From the NCBI RefSeq assembly GCF_014203605.1, contig NZ_JACHJJ010000001.1, forward strand, positions 1 to 64,000: DNA of 64,000 nucleotides. The letters run 5' to 3'. The translations under genes were made by a program, and so were the position numbers. Shown piece after piece: positions 31,527-39,436 of the stretch. The notes below the pieces were generated by a model. That model saw only the letters and a program-made list of their open reading frames with translations. It was not told the origin of the DNA and made no database searches. The stretch comes from Thiemannella venezuelensis. GTDB taxonomy: Bacteria; Actinomycetota; Actinomycetes; Streptosporangiales; Streptosporangiaceae. The number at the start of each line of letters is the position of its first letter. Position 1 is the first letter of the stretch.

Positions 31527-32294
31527 ATGACTGAACGGTGGCGGGAAGTCGGTGACCGGGTCTACGTCCGGCGGCACGAGTCGTTCGACCTGAACGCCGG
31601 GCTGGTCGTCGGCAACGAGGGCTGCCTGGTCGTCGACACCCGCATGTCCCACCGCCAGGGCCGGGAGCTGGCCGAGGCGGTCCGCACGGTCACCGCCCTG
31701 CCCTGGACCGTGGTCAACACGCACGCCCACTTCGACCACTTCTTCGGCAACGCGGTCTTCCTGCCCGCCGACATCTGGGGCCACGTCAGGTGCGCCGAGG
31801 CGGCCGCGGCCACCGGCGAGGCGCAGCGCCGCAAGTGGCTGCACGAGGGCCCGCAGGAGCTGGCCGAGGTGGAGATCACGCCGCCGGGCCGTACGTTCAC
31901 CGACACCGTCACCCTCGGCCTCGGCGGCCGCGAGGTCCGGCTCCGGTACCTCGGCCGCGGGCACACCGACAACGACATCGTGGCCGAGGTCCCCGACGCG
32001 GGGGTGGTCTTCGCGGGGGACCTGGTCGAGGAGGGCGCGCCGCCGCAGTTCGGGGACGCCTTCCCGCTGGAGTGGCCGGGCACCCTCGCCCGCCTGCTCG
32101 GCCTGCCCGGCGAGACGGTCGTGCCCGGCCACGGCGCCGTCGTGGACCGCGACTTCGTACGGCGCCAGCACGCCGACCACGTCACCGCCGCCGAGATTCT
32201 CACCACCGGCGGCGATCCCGCCCGGATCCCGTTCCCGGAGGAGACGGTGGCGGAGATCGTCGCACGCCTCGGAAGTCTCCGTACGGAGGCATAG
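31527..32294 (+). CDS. MBL-fold metallo-hydrolase
   Basis: This 255-residue metallo-beta-lactamase-fold enzyme has the zinc motif THAHFDH (His66, His68, Asp70, His71), LGRGHTDND, FAGDLVEEG and VVPGHGAVVD, giving a complete two-metal site. The sequence is of the stand-alone hydrolase type rather than a true beta-lactamase; the substrate is unknown. ATG 31527 has no Shine-Dalgarno sequence and lies about 30 bases after the muramidase stop. It may be cotranscribed with it or use a weak leaderless promoter. No partner gene specifies its role. Confidence 0.9.
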   Translation: MTERWREVGDRVYVRRHESFDLNAGLVVGNEGCLVVDTRMSHRQGRELAEAVRTVTALPWTVVNTHAHFDHFFGNAVFLPADIWGHVRCAEAAAATGEAQRRKWLHEGPQELAEVEITPPGRTFTDTVTLGLGGREVRLRYLGRGHTDNDIVAEVPDAGVVFAGDLVEEGAPPQFGDAFPLEWPGTLARLLGLPGETVVPGHGAVVDRDFVRRQHADHVTAAEILTTGGDPARIPFPEETVAEIVARLGSLRTEA

Positions 32295-32346
32295 CGGGTC
32301 CCGCCCCGGAGCGTCTTAGGGGCGTACCCGCACAGTGGAGGTGATC

Positions 32347-32859
32347 GTGGACGCCGCAGAGGAGCGACGGTTCCGCGACTTCGTGTCGGCGCGCTCGCCG
32401 GCCTTGATGCGCCTGGCGTACCTGCTGACCGGGGGAGACCAGCACGCGGCCGAGGACCTGCTCCAGGCAGCGCTGGCCGGGACCGCCGCCCGGTGGCGGA
32501 CGGTCGAGGAGCCGGAGGCCTACGTCCGGCGGGCGATCTACCGCCAGCAGGTCTCCTGGTGGCGGCGGCGCAGGGAGCCGACGTTCGCCGAGCCGCCGGA
32601 GCGGGCCGGGGACGACGGCACCTCCGGCGTCGAGCTGCGGATCGTGATGCGCCGGGCGCTGGCCCGGCTGACGGCCCGGCAGCGGGCCGTCCTCGTCCTG
32701 CGCTACTACGAGGACCTGCCGGAGGCGGAGGTGGCGGCCATCCTCGGCTGCTCGGTCGGGACGGTCCGCAGCACGGCCCACCGCTCCCTGGCGAAGCTCC
32801 GCGCGCACGCGCCCGAGCTGCGGGAGCCGTACACGATCTTCGGGGAGGCGAGGGCATGA
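32347..32859 (+). CDS. SigE-family RNA polymerase sigma factor (ECF)
   Basis: This 170-residue ECF sigma factor of the actinobacterial SigE/ECF41-like small group has region 2 (ALMRLAYLLTGGDQHAAEDLLQAALAGTAARWRTVEEPEAYVRRAIYRQQVSWWRRR) and region 4 (ALARLTARQRAVLVLRYYEDLPEAEVAAILGCSVGTVRSTAHRSLAKLR). GTG 32347 is chosen because GGAGGTGATC lies directly before it. The gene overlaps the next by ATGA, and that next gene encodes a one-helix membrane protein, a likely anti-sigma or sensor partner. The target promoters are unknown. Confidence 0.92.
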   Translation: MDAAEERRFRDFVSARSPALMRLAYLLTGGDQHAAEDLLQAALAGTAARWRTVEEPEAYVRRAIYRQQVSWWRRRREPTFAEPPERAGDDGTSGVELRIVMRRALARLTARQRAVLVLRYYEDLPEAEVAAILGCSVGTVRSTAHRSLAKLRAHAPELREPYTIFGEARA

Positions 32860-34076
32860 CCATCGACGAGCTCGTCAGGCAGACCCTCCGCGACTGGTCG
32901 GGGGAGGCCCGGGTCCCCGGAGGGCTCGCGGACCGGGCGCTGGGCAGGCGCAGGCGGGCCGGGTTCAGGGCGTTCGCGGTGGCCGCGGGGGCGATCGTGA
33001 GCGCGGCGGCTGTGGCGGTGGCCCTCATCGCGTACAAGCAGAACCCGCAGATCGTGCAGGTGGACGGCGATCGGTCCGCCACCGTCCTGACCGGCCCGGG
33101 CCCGGCCCGGGACGTGCGGGCCGACCCGGAGTCCAGCCCGCCGGAGCACCTGGTCGCCGCCTACGATCTGGCCGTCTACGCCTACTCCACCTGGCGGCAC
33201 GAGATGCTCTCCGACGATGTGCGGGTCCTGCGGCGGACCTGGTTCCTCTACGACGAGAGGTCGGGCGGGTACGAGAGGACCCGGTGGGCGGCGCTGGACG
33301 TCGCGCCGGGCGGGAGGACCGCCGCGGTCCTGGAGAAGCTGCCCGCCCGCCGGGTCGGGGTGCTCGGCGTCGGCGGCGGGGACGTCCGGTGGATCGACCT
33401 GGACCAGCCGGCCGGCGGGGTGTCCTGGTCGCCCGACGGCAGGCGGCTGCTGCTCACCAACTACGACGGCGACCCGACGGTGGTGGGGATCATCGACTCC
33501 GGCGGCAGCGAGCGGACGCCGCCGAACAGCCGGACCGGGTTCACCGTGGTGGACGTGGACAGCGGCCGGGCCGCGTTCCGCGAGGTGGCGTGGGCGGGCA
33601 TGCCCAGGGAGCGAGGTATGGACTTCCGGTGGAGCACGGACGGGACGCTGGTCTGGGAACGCGGTCACAGCGCGGCGGAGCCGAAGAAGTTCTACGACCT
33701 GGTAGGGAAGGCGCAGCCGGTGCCCGAGCGGGAGAGACACGGCAGCAGCCAGGAGGCGGGCCTGTCGCCGAGCGGGCGGTGGCTGGCCGACGACTACGCG
33801 AGCCTGGCCATCACGGACACGCAGGGCAGCCGGTCGACCCCCCTGCAGAGAGGCGTGGCCGGGCACCTGGTCGAGCGGCTCGTCGCCTGGGCGGACGACG
33901 ACCACCTGATCGCCTGGGCCTGCGAGCTGAACGGGGCGGCCGGCTGCGCGGGCAGCGAGTTCCGCAGCCGGCTGGTCGTGATCGGCCGGGACGGGACGTC
34001 GCTCGTCCCGCTCACCGGGTTCCAGGAGCACAGCCAGAGACCCGGCGCCTGGGAACCTCTCCTGAGCCGCCGTTGA
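32856..34076 (+). CDS. Membrane-anchored beta-propeller-like protein, sigma-factor partner
   Basis: This 406-residue protein has a cytoplasmic N-terminus of ~40 residues (TIDELVRQTLRDWSGEARVPGGLADRALGRRRRAG) and one transmembrane helix (~41-62, FAVAAGAIVSAAAVAVALIAY). The large extracellular part has WD40/TolB-like repeats (VSWSPDGRRLLLTNYDG, FRWSTDGTLVWERG, LSPSGRWLADD). The layout (short intracellular segment, helix, outer sensor) and coupling to the SigE gene fit a sensor or anti-sigma partner. No zinc-binding anti-sigma (ZAS) motif is visible, so inhibition is inferred from context only. ATG overlaps the sigma-factor stop by four bases. Confidence 0.8.
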   Translation: MTIDELVRQTLRDWSGEARVPGGLADRALGRRRRAGFRAFAVAAGAIVSAAAVAVALIAYKQNPQIVQVDGDRSATVLTGPGPARDVRADPESSPPEHLVAAYDLAVYAYSTWRHEMLSDDVRVLRRTWFLYDERSGGYERTRWAALDVAPGGRTAAVLEKLPARRVGVLGVGGGDVRWIDLDQPAGGVSWSPDGRRLLLTNYDGDPTVVGIIDSGGSERTPPNSRTGFTVVDVDSGRAAFREVAWAGMPRERGMDFRWSTDGTLVWERGHSAAEPKKFYDLVGKAQPVPERERHGSSQEAGLSPSGRWLADDYASLAITDTQGSRSTPLQRGVAGHLVERLVAWADDDHLIAWACELNGAAGCAGSEFRSRLVVIGRDGTSLVPLTGFQEHSQRPGAWEPLLSRR

Positions 34077-34139
34077 CGGGCCCGTGCGGTGGGAAAACCG
34101 GTCGCGTTCCGGAAGGGACGGTCCATATGCTCCGGAACC

Positions 34140-35102
34140 ATGACGGTTGAATGGGCTCCGCTGTCCATGGACGACACGGCCGAGCTGGCCGGGCTGATGG
34201 CCGCGATCGAGGCCGAGGACAGGACCGGTGAGAACCACGACGCGGACGATCTCGCCGACGAGCTCGCCAATCCGATGGTCGACCTGGCGGAGGGCACGCT
34301 GATCGGCCGGGAGGACGGCAGGCCGGTCGCCTTCGTCGTGCTCCTGTCCCGCCCCGCGGCCGAGCCGGTCCATCAGATGATCATGTGGGGCGGGGTGCAC
34401 CCGGCCCGCCGCCGCCGGGGCCTGGGCCGGCACCTGCTCGACTGGGCCGCCGGGACCGCCCCGGTGCTCCACGAGCGCCGGTTCCCCGGGCAGCCGCTCG
34501 AGCTGCACCTGTACACCGACGACCGCAACGAGGGCGCCAGGACGCTGGCCACCGGGGCGGGCATGGCCCCGGCCCGGTGGTTCTACGACATGGACCGCGA
34601 CCTGGCCCGCGAGCTTCCTGAGGCGCCGCTCCCCGACGGGCTGAAGATCGTCCCCTACCGGGAGGACCTGGAGGACGCCGTCCGCGAGGTGCGCAACGCC
34701 GCTTTCGCCGACCACTGGGGCAGCGTGCCGCAGACCCCGGAGTCCTGGCGGGCCTCCCTCGTCGGCACGCGGACCTTCCGCCCGGAGAGCTCCTTCGTCG
34801 CGGTGGACGACTCCGGCGGCTGCGCGGGCGTGCTGCTCACCCAGTACTACGAGGCCGACACCCAGGCCACGGGGGTCCGCGAGGCGTGGATCCAGATCAT
34901 CGGCACCCTGCGCGAGTGGCGGGGCCGGGGCGTGGCGAGCGCGCTGATCGCGCACGCTCTCGCCGAGTTCCGCGCCCAGGGGTACGGCAGCGCCGGGCTG
35001 GGGGTGGACGCCGACAACCCGACCGGCGCGCTCGGCATCTACACCCGCGCCGGGTTCGAGATCGAGCACCGTCACACCACCTACTCCCTCCCGCTCGGCT
35101 GA
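34140..35102 (+). CDS. Tandem GNAT acetyltransferase (MshD-like)
   Basis: This 320-residue protein has two GNAT folds in tandem. The first half ends with the acetyl-CoA loop VHPARRRRGLGRHLLDWA (~95). The second contains IIGTLREWRGRGVASALIAHALAEFRAQGYGSAGLGVDADNPTGALGIYTRAGFE (~255-315), an intact acetyl-CoA site. Double-GNAT architecture is that of mycothiol synthase MshD, but similar stand-alone paralogs are common, so I do not name it. ATG 34140 follows TATGCT by eight bases with no Shine-Dalgarno sequence, suggesting a leaderless message. It is convergent with the two-component system. Confidence 0.85.
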   Translation: MTVEWAPLSMDDTAELAGLMAAIEAEDRTGENHDADDLADELANPMVDLAEGTLIGREDGRPVAFVVLLSRPAAEPVHQMIMWGGVHPARRRRGLGRHLLDWAAGTAPVLHERRFPGQPLELHLYTDDRNEGARTLATGAGMAPARWFYDMDRDLARELPEAPLPDGLKIVPYREDLEDAVREVRNAAFADHWGSVPQTPESWRASLVGTRTFRPESSFVAVDDSGGCAGVLLTQYYEADTQATGVREAWIQIIGTLREWRGRGVASALIAHALAEFRAQGYGSAGLGVDADNPTGALGIYTRAGFEIEHRHTTYSLPLG

Positions 35103-35168
35103 CCCGGCGGACGAGGGCTTCCTCCTACCGGGACCGCGGCGGGAGCCCGTCCGGCGAACCGCTCCCGC

Positions 35169-36572
35169 TCATTGCACGGGGAACCGGGCCCGAAGGCAGG
35201 CGCCCGGCGGCGGCCCCGGGACGACCGCCAGGGTGCCGCCGTGCCGCAGCGCGATGTCCCTGGCGATCGCCAGCCCCAGCCCGGAGCCGCCGGCGTCCCG
35301 GTCCCTGGCCTCGTCCAGCCGGGTGAACCGGTCGAAGACCGCCTCGTGGTGCTCGGCGGGGATGCCCGGCCCGTCGTCGCACACCTCCAGTACGGCCTCG
35401 CCCCCCTCCGCGGCCAGGCGGACGGTGACGGCGGAGCCCGCATGCCGTACGGCGTTGTCCACCAGGTTGGCCACCAGGCGGCGGAGCTGCCCGGCCGAGC
35501 CGCGGACGACCACGTCGGCGGCGACCTCCAGGCCGACCCGGACCTCGGGCCGGGGCCGGGCGCGGGTGGCCTCCTCGGCGGCGACCTGGCCCAGGTCCAC
35601 CTCCTCGTGCCGGTCCGGCTCGCCGGCGTCCAGGCGGGCCAGGAGCAGCAGGTCGGAGGTGAGCGACTGGATCCGCTCCACGTCCGTCAGCGCCTCGGCG
35701 GCCGACGGCCCGGGCGGGGCCAGCTCCAGCCGGGTGCGGAGGACCGCCAGCGGGCTGCGCAGCTCGTGGGCGGCGTCGGCGACGAAGCGCTTGTGCCGGC
35801 TGACGGCCGACTCCAGGCGGTCGAGCGTGCGGTTCATGGTCTCGGCCAGGCGGGCGATCTCGTCGCGGGACCCGGGCACCGGGACCCGGCGGTGCAGGTC
35901 GCTGGCGGTGATGTCGGCCATCTCGGCGCGGATCGCGGAGACCGGGGCGAGCGCCCGGCCGACCGCGAGCCAGGTGAGGGCGGCGACCAGCAGGAGGAAG
36001 GCGGGGATGCCGGGGACGAGCACGCTCTTCAGCGTCTCCAGCGCGGCCCGCGCCGGTTCCAGGGAGGCCCTGGCCTGGACGAGCAGCGGGCCCTCGGCGG
36101 TGGCGACCGGCGCCGTCGCGGTGACGTAGGCCCCCTCGGGGGCCCACGTCCCGGCCGGTACGGCGGTGACGGAAGGGCCCTCCCCGCCGGGCGCGGCGGC
36201 GGCCCGCCCCGCGGGGGAGGCGGTCTCCGCGCCGGGGCGGGTGGTCTCCGCGCCGGGCGCGGCGGTGAGGCCGGGATCCGGCGTGCCGGACCACAGCATG
36301 ACCGTCGTCCGCCCGTCCGCGAGCGTCTCCTCGCTCCCCCTGAGGATCTGGACGTCGGGGTCCACGACCCCGACGGCCCGCTCGGCGGAGACCGTCAGCG
36401 AGGAGAGCATGCCGGCCGTGACGTCGGCGCGCCGCCCGGCCTCGGTGACGGCGCTCCTGGCCAGGTTCCCGCCGAGCACCCCGGCCAGCACGGCCGCGGC
36501 GGCCCCCAGCGCGACCGCGACGATCGCGGTCGCCGCGAGGGTCGCCCTGACCTGAACCGACATCCGTGACAT
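35169..36572 (-). CDS. Sensor histidine kinase (two-component system)
   Basis: This 467-residue kinase has a first helix (~12-35) and an extracellular sensor of ~150 residues including an Ala/Pro/Gly-rich low-complexity stretch. A second helix follows (~185-205, VPGIPAFLLLVAALTWLAVG), then a HAMP domain (~206-258), the dimerisation helix with phospho-accepting His269 (FVADAAHELRSPLAVLR), and an HATPase domain with VDNAVRHAG, VCDDGPGIP and GGSGLGLAI. ATG 36572 lies one base past the response-regulator stop, so both are translated together. The divergent secreted-protein gene at 37384 is a likely target. Signal unknown; resembles CutS/CusS-type kinases. Confidence 0.93.
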   Translation of the reverse strand: MSRMSVQVRATLAATAIVAVALGAAAAVLAGVLGGNLARSAVTEAGRRADVTAGMLSSLTVSAERAVGVVDPDVQILRGSEETLADGRTTVMLWSGTPDPGLTAAPGAETTRPGAETASPAGRAAAAPGGEGPSVTAVPAGTWAPEGAYVTATAPVATAEGPLLVQARASLEPARAALETLKSVLVPGIPAFLLLVAALTWLAVGRALAPVSAIRAEMADITASDLHRRVPVPGSRDEIARLAETMNRTLDRLESAVSRHKRFVADAAHELRSPLAVLRTRLELAPPGPSAAEALTDVERIQSLTSDLLLLARLDAGEPDRHEEVDLGQVAAEEATRARPRPEVRVGLEVAADVVVRGSAGQLRRLVANLVDNAVRHAGSAVTVRLAAEGGEAVLEVCDDGPGIPAEHHEAVFDRFTRLDEARDRDAGGSGLGLAIARDIALRHGGTLAVVPGPPPGACLRARFPVQ

Positions 36573-36573
36573 C

Positions 36574-37242
36574 TCAGGCCTCCAGTCGGTATCCGGCACC
36601 GCGCACGGTCACCAGCGAGGACCGGCCGAAGGGGGCGTCGATCTTCCTGCGGAGCGCGCTGACGTAGACCTCGACGATGTTCGGGTCGCCGTCGTAGGAG
36701 AAGTCCCAGGCCTGGGCGAGCAGCTCGCTCTTGGAGACCACCTCGCCCTGCCTGCGGGCCAGGCCGTGCAGGACCGCGAACTCCTTCGGGGTGAGGGAGA
36801 TCTCCGTGGCGCCCCGGCGGCAGCGCAGCCCCGCCGGGTCGACGACGAGGTCGCCGACCGTGAGGGAGACCGGCCGGGCCGTGCCGCCCCGGCGGACCAG
36901 CGCGCGCAACCGGGCCAGCAGCACCACGTAGGAGAACGGCTTGGACAGGAAGTCGTCGGCCCCGGTGTCCAGGGCCTCGGCCTCGTCGTGCACCCCGTCC
37001 TTGGCGGTGAGCATCAGGATGGGGGTCCAGTCCTCCGCGTCGCGGAGCCTGGCGCAGACGGTGCAGCCGTTCATCCGGGGCAGCATGACGTCGAGAATGA
37101 TCACGTCGTAGGTGTTCTCGGTCGCCATCCAGAGCCCGTCGCGCCCGTCGTGGGCGACGTCCACCGCGAACCCCTCGCCGGTCAGCCCGCTCTTCAGCAG
37201 GTCGGCCAGGCGCTTCTCGTCTTCGACCAGCAGCACGCGCAT
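36574..37242 (-). CDS. OmpR/PhoB-family response regulator
   Basis: This 222-residue regulator has a receiver domain with the acidic pocket VEDEKR, phospho-accepting Asp51 (VIILDVMLPRMNG), Thr in LMLTAKD and Lys in LSKPFSY. A winged-helix output domain (~128-220) follows with ISLTPKEFAVLHGLARRQGEVVSKSELL and VEVYVSALRRKID...VRGAGYRLE. It is the first gene of the RR-HK pair. Its promoter region, shared with the divergent secreted protein, carries CTTCAGG direct repeats at 11-bp spacing, the usual pattern for this family, so autoregulation is likely. The open frame extends further upstream, but ATG 37242 begins the receiver domain exactly. Confidence 0.95.
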   Translation of the reverse strand: MRVLLVEDEKRLADLLKSGLTGEGFAVDVAHDGRDGLWMATENTYDVIILDVMLPRMNGCTVCARLRDAEDWTPILMLTAKDGVHDEAEALDTGADDFLSKPFSYVVLLARLRALVRRGGTARPVSLTVGDLVVDPAGLRCRRGATEISLTPKEFAVLHGLARRQGEVVSKSELLAQAWDFSYDGDPNIVEVYVSALRRKIDAPFGRSSLVTVRGAGYRLEA

Positions 37243-37275
37243 GCCCTCAGCCTGGCGCACGGGACCTAAAGCCGA

Positions 37276-37314
37276 CCTGAAGACGGTTTCGGGAGCCTTC
37301 AGGCCCGCTTCAGG
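37276..37314. promoter_or_regulatory. Direct-repeat operator for the response regulator
   Basis: CTTCAGG occurs at 37297-37303 and 37308-37314 (11-bp period, one helical turn), with an inverted copy CCTGAAG at 37276-37282. OmpR/PhoB regulators bind such tandem repeats. The site lies between the RR start and the divergent secreted-protein gene. Confidence 0.65.
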
Positions 37315-37383
37315 TGCCGGGCGGGAGTGTGTGACCGGCGGTCCCGGCCGCCGACGAACCCGATCGAACAAGGAGGACCGAGC

Positions 37384-37851
37384 ATGCGGATCCGCATCCT
37401 CGCCGCCGCCGTGGTGACGGCGGGAGCCCTGATGGCGACCCTGAGCGGCGCGGCCAGCGCCGACACCCCCACTCCTCCGCCTCCCGCGGAGAAGGGCCTC
37501 ACGGTCGTCTGCGAGAAGGGCGTGGACGGGCCCCGCTTCACGTCGCCCGCGCTCACCGAGGAGGAGATGAAGGAACTGGAGGCCGGGGGCGGACCGGCGG
37601 AGACGGTGCGCGTCGAAGCGGTGCCCGCCGTCCCCGCCCGGCCGGGCGACGCGTCGGGGACGTCCGAGCCCGGCCATCTGGTGGTCACCGGGCCGGACGG
37701 CACGGTGACGCGGCTGGAGGGCAGCCCGGAGGGAGTGAAGGTGACCCTGAAGGCTTCGGACGGTCCCGGGGAGGCCGGGAAGCCGGAGCTCGTGGTGGAG
37801 GCCGTCCCGGCCCCCGAGGGCGCGATCGCCGCCTGCGGCGGGAAGGACTGA
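37384..37851 (+). CDS. Small secreted hypothetical protein
   Basis: This 155-residue protein has a clear signal peptide (~1-26, ILAAAVVTAGALMATLSGAASA) and a short Pro-rich start to the mature form. An acidic and Gly-rich body follows with LTVVCEKG, ALTEEEMKELEAGG and GHLVVTGPDGTVTRLEGSPEGVKVTLKASDG. It has two Cys, one near each end, that could pair. I do not recognise a family. ATG 37384 has AAGGAGG at good spacing. It faces the two-component system across a repeat-bearing promoter region, so it is probably an output of that system. Its stop codon is shared with a 15-bp minisatellite. Confidence 0.82.
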   Translation: MRIRILAAAVVTAGALMATLSGAASADTPTPPPPAEKGLTVVCEKGVDGPRFTSPALTEEEMKELEAGGGPAETVRVEAVPAVPARPGDASGTSEPGHLVVTGPDGTVTRLEGSPEGVKVTLKASDGPGEAGKPELVVEAVPAPEGAIAACGGKD

Positions 37852-37925
37852 CGCACCCCCGCCCGACGCACCCCCGCCCGACGCACCCCCGCCCGACGTT
37901 CCTGCGCCCGACGTTCCTGCGCCCG
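37851..37925. repeat. 15-bp minisatellite (5 units)
   Basis: Three copies of ACGCACCCCCGCCCG, then two copies of ACGTTCCTGCGCCCG, in perfect 15-bp register, start at the last base of the secreted-protein stop codon. The unit length is a multiple of three, so stop-codon loss would extend the protein in repeats. It may fluctuate in copy number. Confidence 0.9.
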
Positions 37926-38066
37926 GACGCGTTCCCGCCCTGAGGCGGAGCACCGCGGGCGGTCCGGGCGGCGCCCGGCGCAGCCGTACCTGACGGGGAC
38001 CGGTACGGCTCCCGCCGCCGGTCCCGGCGTGCGGCCGGGTCCGGGGAGGAGACCGGCCGGTCCGGG

Positions 38067-38099
38067 CCGCGGGCCCGCGCGTGCGGCGCGGGCCCGCGG
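38067..38099. terminator. Strong terminator hairpin
   Basis: A 14-bp perfect GC stem (38067-38080 with 38086-38099) with loop GTGCG lies just past the stop of the minus-strand gene at 38107. It ends that gene and perhaps the convergent one. The 37926-38066 gap has nothing else. Confidence 0.85.
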
Positions 38100-38106
38100 G
38101 GCGGGC

Positions 38107-39222
38107 TCAGCCCTCCGGGAAGGACGGGTGCGGGCCCAGCGCCCAGTACTCGTACAGGCCGTGGCCGACCTGCGGGCCCCGCGCGGCCCCCGACGGGTCG
38201 TCGTACTCGAAGCGGCCGACCGCGTCGACCATGCCCCACATGCGGGCGGCGTCCCCGGGCAGGGCGTACGTGACCCCCTGCACCACCGGGCCGGGCCCCT
38301 GGTACATACCGTGCTTCCAGTCCGGTTCCAGGCCATACCCGGTGCCCACCATCAGGTGCACCGGGAGGACCGGAGTGCAGTGCACGTCGAAGGGTTTCCC
38401 GCCCGGCGGGGAGAAGGAGATCACCGCCTCCCGCACGTCCCGGGTGCCCGCCGCGTAGACCGGGCGGTACTCGGGGCGTCCGAGATACTCCTGCTCGCCC
38501 TCCCTGCCGGAGCCGAAGCCCCACACCCGGACCGCCTCCTCCAGCACCCGGCGGCCCTTCTCGTCCTCCTGGACGATGCAGAGGATGGCGTGGTCGTCGA
38601 ACTGCATGGGCGCGTAGAGCCAGTAGAAGGTCCCGGCGTTCTTCGCCTGGATGCCCGGCGGTTCCGGCTCGCCCACCGGGCGGACGCCCCAGGAGCGGTC
38701 GCGGGTGCCCTGCCAGCGGTCGGGGGTGACCTCGATCCGCTCGTCGCCGACCATGATGTGCCCGGTCCAGCGCCCCGTCTGGGCCATCCGCGAGGAGTCG
38801 AACACGACGCGCTCCTGCCAGCGCACGAAGTGGCGCGGTTCCAGGGTCGCCGGGATCGTGCCCTCCCAGGTCAGGTCGTAGGAGAGGCCGTGCTCGGTGG
38901 GATCGAGCACGACCCGGAGCCGGCGCAGGCCCTCCAGCACCTCGACCCGGAACGGGCCGACCTCGGTGTTCATCCGGTCGTCGCCCAGCTCCCGGGAGGC
39001 CCGGACCACCCGGTGCAGGTCCCGGTGGCGCACGCAGGCGAAGGCGTCGGTGACGCCGAGGTTCGGGTACTGGCCGACCCCGATGATCAGCATCAGCTCG
39101 TCGGACCCGGTGTGGCAGTTGAAGTAGTACCGGTCGTAGAAGTTGCGGTCCGAGGTCGTGACGTGCCGCATCACCTCGGGTGACTGGTGGACGGGGTAGT
39201 CGTCGAGCGGGGACAGCGTCAT
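38107..39222 (-). CDS. Hypothetical protein of steroid/lipid-locus type (371 aa)
   Basis: This 371-residue soluble protein is rich in Trp, Tyr and beta strands: SDRNFYDRYYFNCHTGSDELMLIIGVGQYPNLGVTDAFACVRH, GPFRVEVLEGLRRLRVVLDP, WTGHIMVGDERIEVTPDRWQGTRDRSWGVRPVGEP, FYWLYAPMQFDDHAILCIVQED. This looks like the hydroxyneurosporene-synthase/tocopherol-cyclase-like lipocalin-fold proteins found in mycobacterial and rhodococcal lipid or steroid loci. I recognise the type but no reaction. ATG 39222 has GGAGGAG at good spacing. A palindrome matching the KstR2 operator consensus lies 33-46 bases upstream, supporting control by a TetR regulator. Confidence 0.7.
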   Translation of the reverse strand: MTLSPLDDYPVHQSPEVMRHVTTSDRNFYDRYYFNCHTGSDELMLIIGVGQYPNLGVTDAFACVRHRDLHRVVRASRELGDDRMNTEVGPFRVEVLEGLRRLRVVLDPTEHGLSYDLTWEGTIPATLEPRHFVRWQERVVFDSSRMAQTGRWTGHIMVGDERIEVTPDRWQGTRDRSWGVRPVGEPEPPGIQAKNAGTFYWLYAPMQFDDHAILCIVQEDEKGRRVLEEAVRVWGFGSGREGEQEYLGRPEYRPVYAAGTRDVREAVISFSPPGGKPFDVHCTPVLPVHLMVGTGYGLEPDWKHGMYQGPGPVVQGVTYALPGDAARMWGMVDAVGRFEYDDPSGAARGPQVGHGLYEYWALGPHPSFPEG

Positions 39223-39254
39223 ACGTGCTCCTCCGTGCCTGGGGAACACGATCT

Positions 39255-39268
39255 AACAAGCGCTTGGT
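39255..39268. promoter_or_regulatory. KstR2-like operator
   Basis: AACAAGCGCTTGGT fits the published KstR2 consensus AnCAAGnnCTTGnT at every fixed position. It is 33-46 bases upstream of the 39222 start. KstR2 is a TetR repressor of late cholesterol-ring catabolism; other TetR proteins bind similar sites, and no kstR2 gene is in the window. Confidence 0.6.
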
Positions 39269-39386
39269 GGAGCCGTCAACACCGCGTCCCGGCGGGAAGG
39301 CCCCGGAGGCCGGGCGGGGTACGGGAGAGGCCCCGGGCGCGCGGAGGGGGCGCCGCTCCGGGGGGAGGCGCCGGTTCGCGGAAAGA

Positions 39387-39418
39387 GTACGGCCCGCACC
39401 TCGCGGTGCGGGCCGTAC
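39387..39418. terminator. Terminator hairpin after the DUF5324-like gene
   Basis: A 13-bp perfect stem (39387-39399 with 39406-39418) with loop CTCGCG lies about 20 bases past the stop at 39437. Typical actinomycete intrinsic terminator without a U-run. Confidence 0.85.
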
Positions 39419-39436
39419 CGGTGGAACTCTGCCGGG

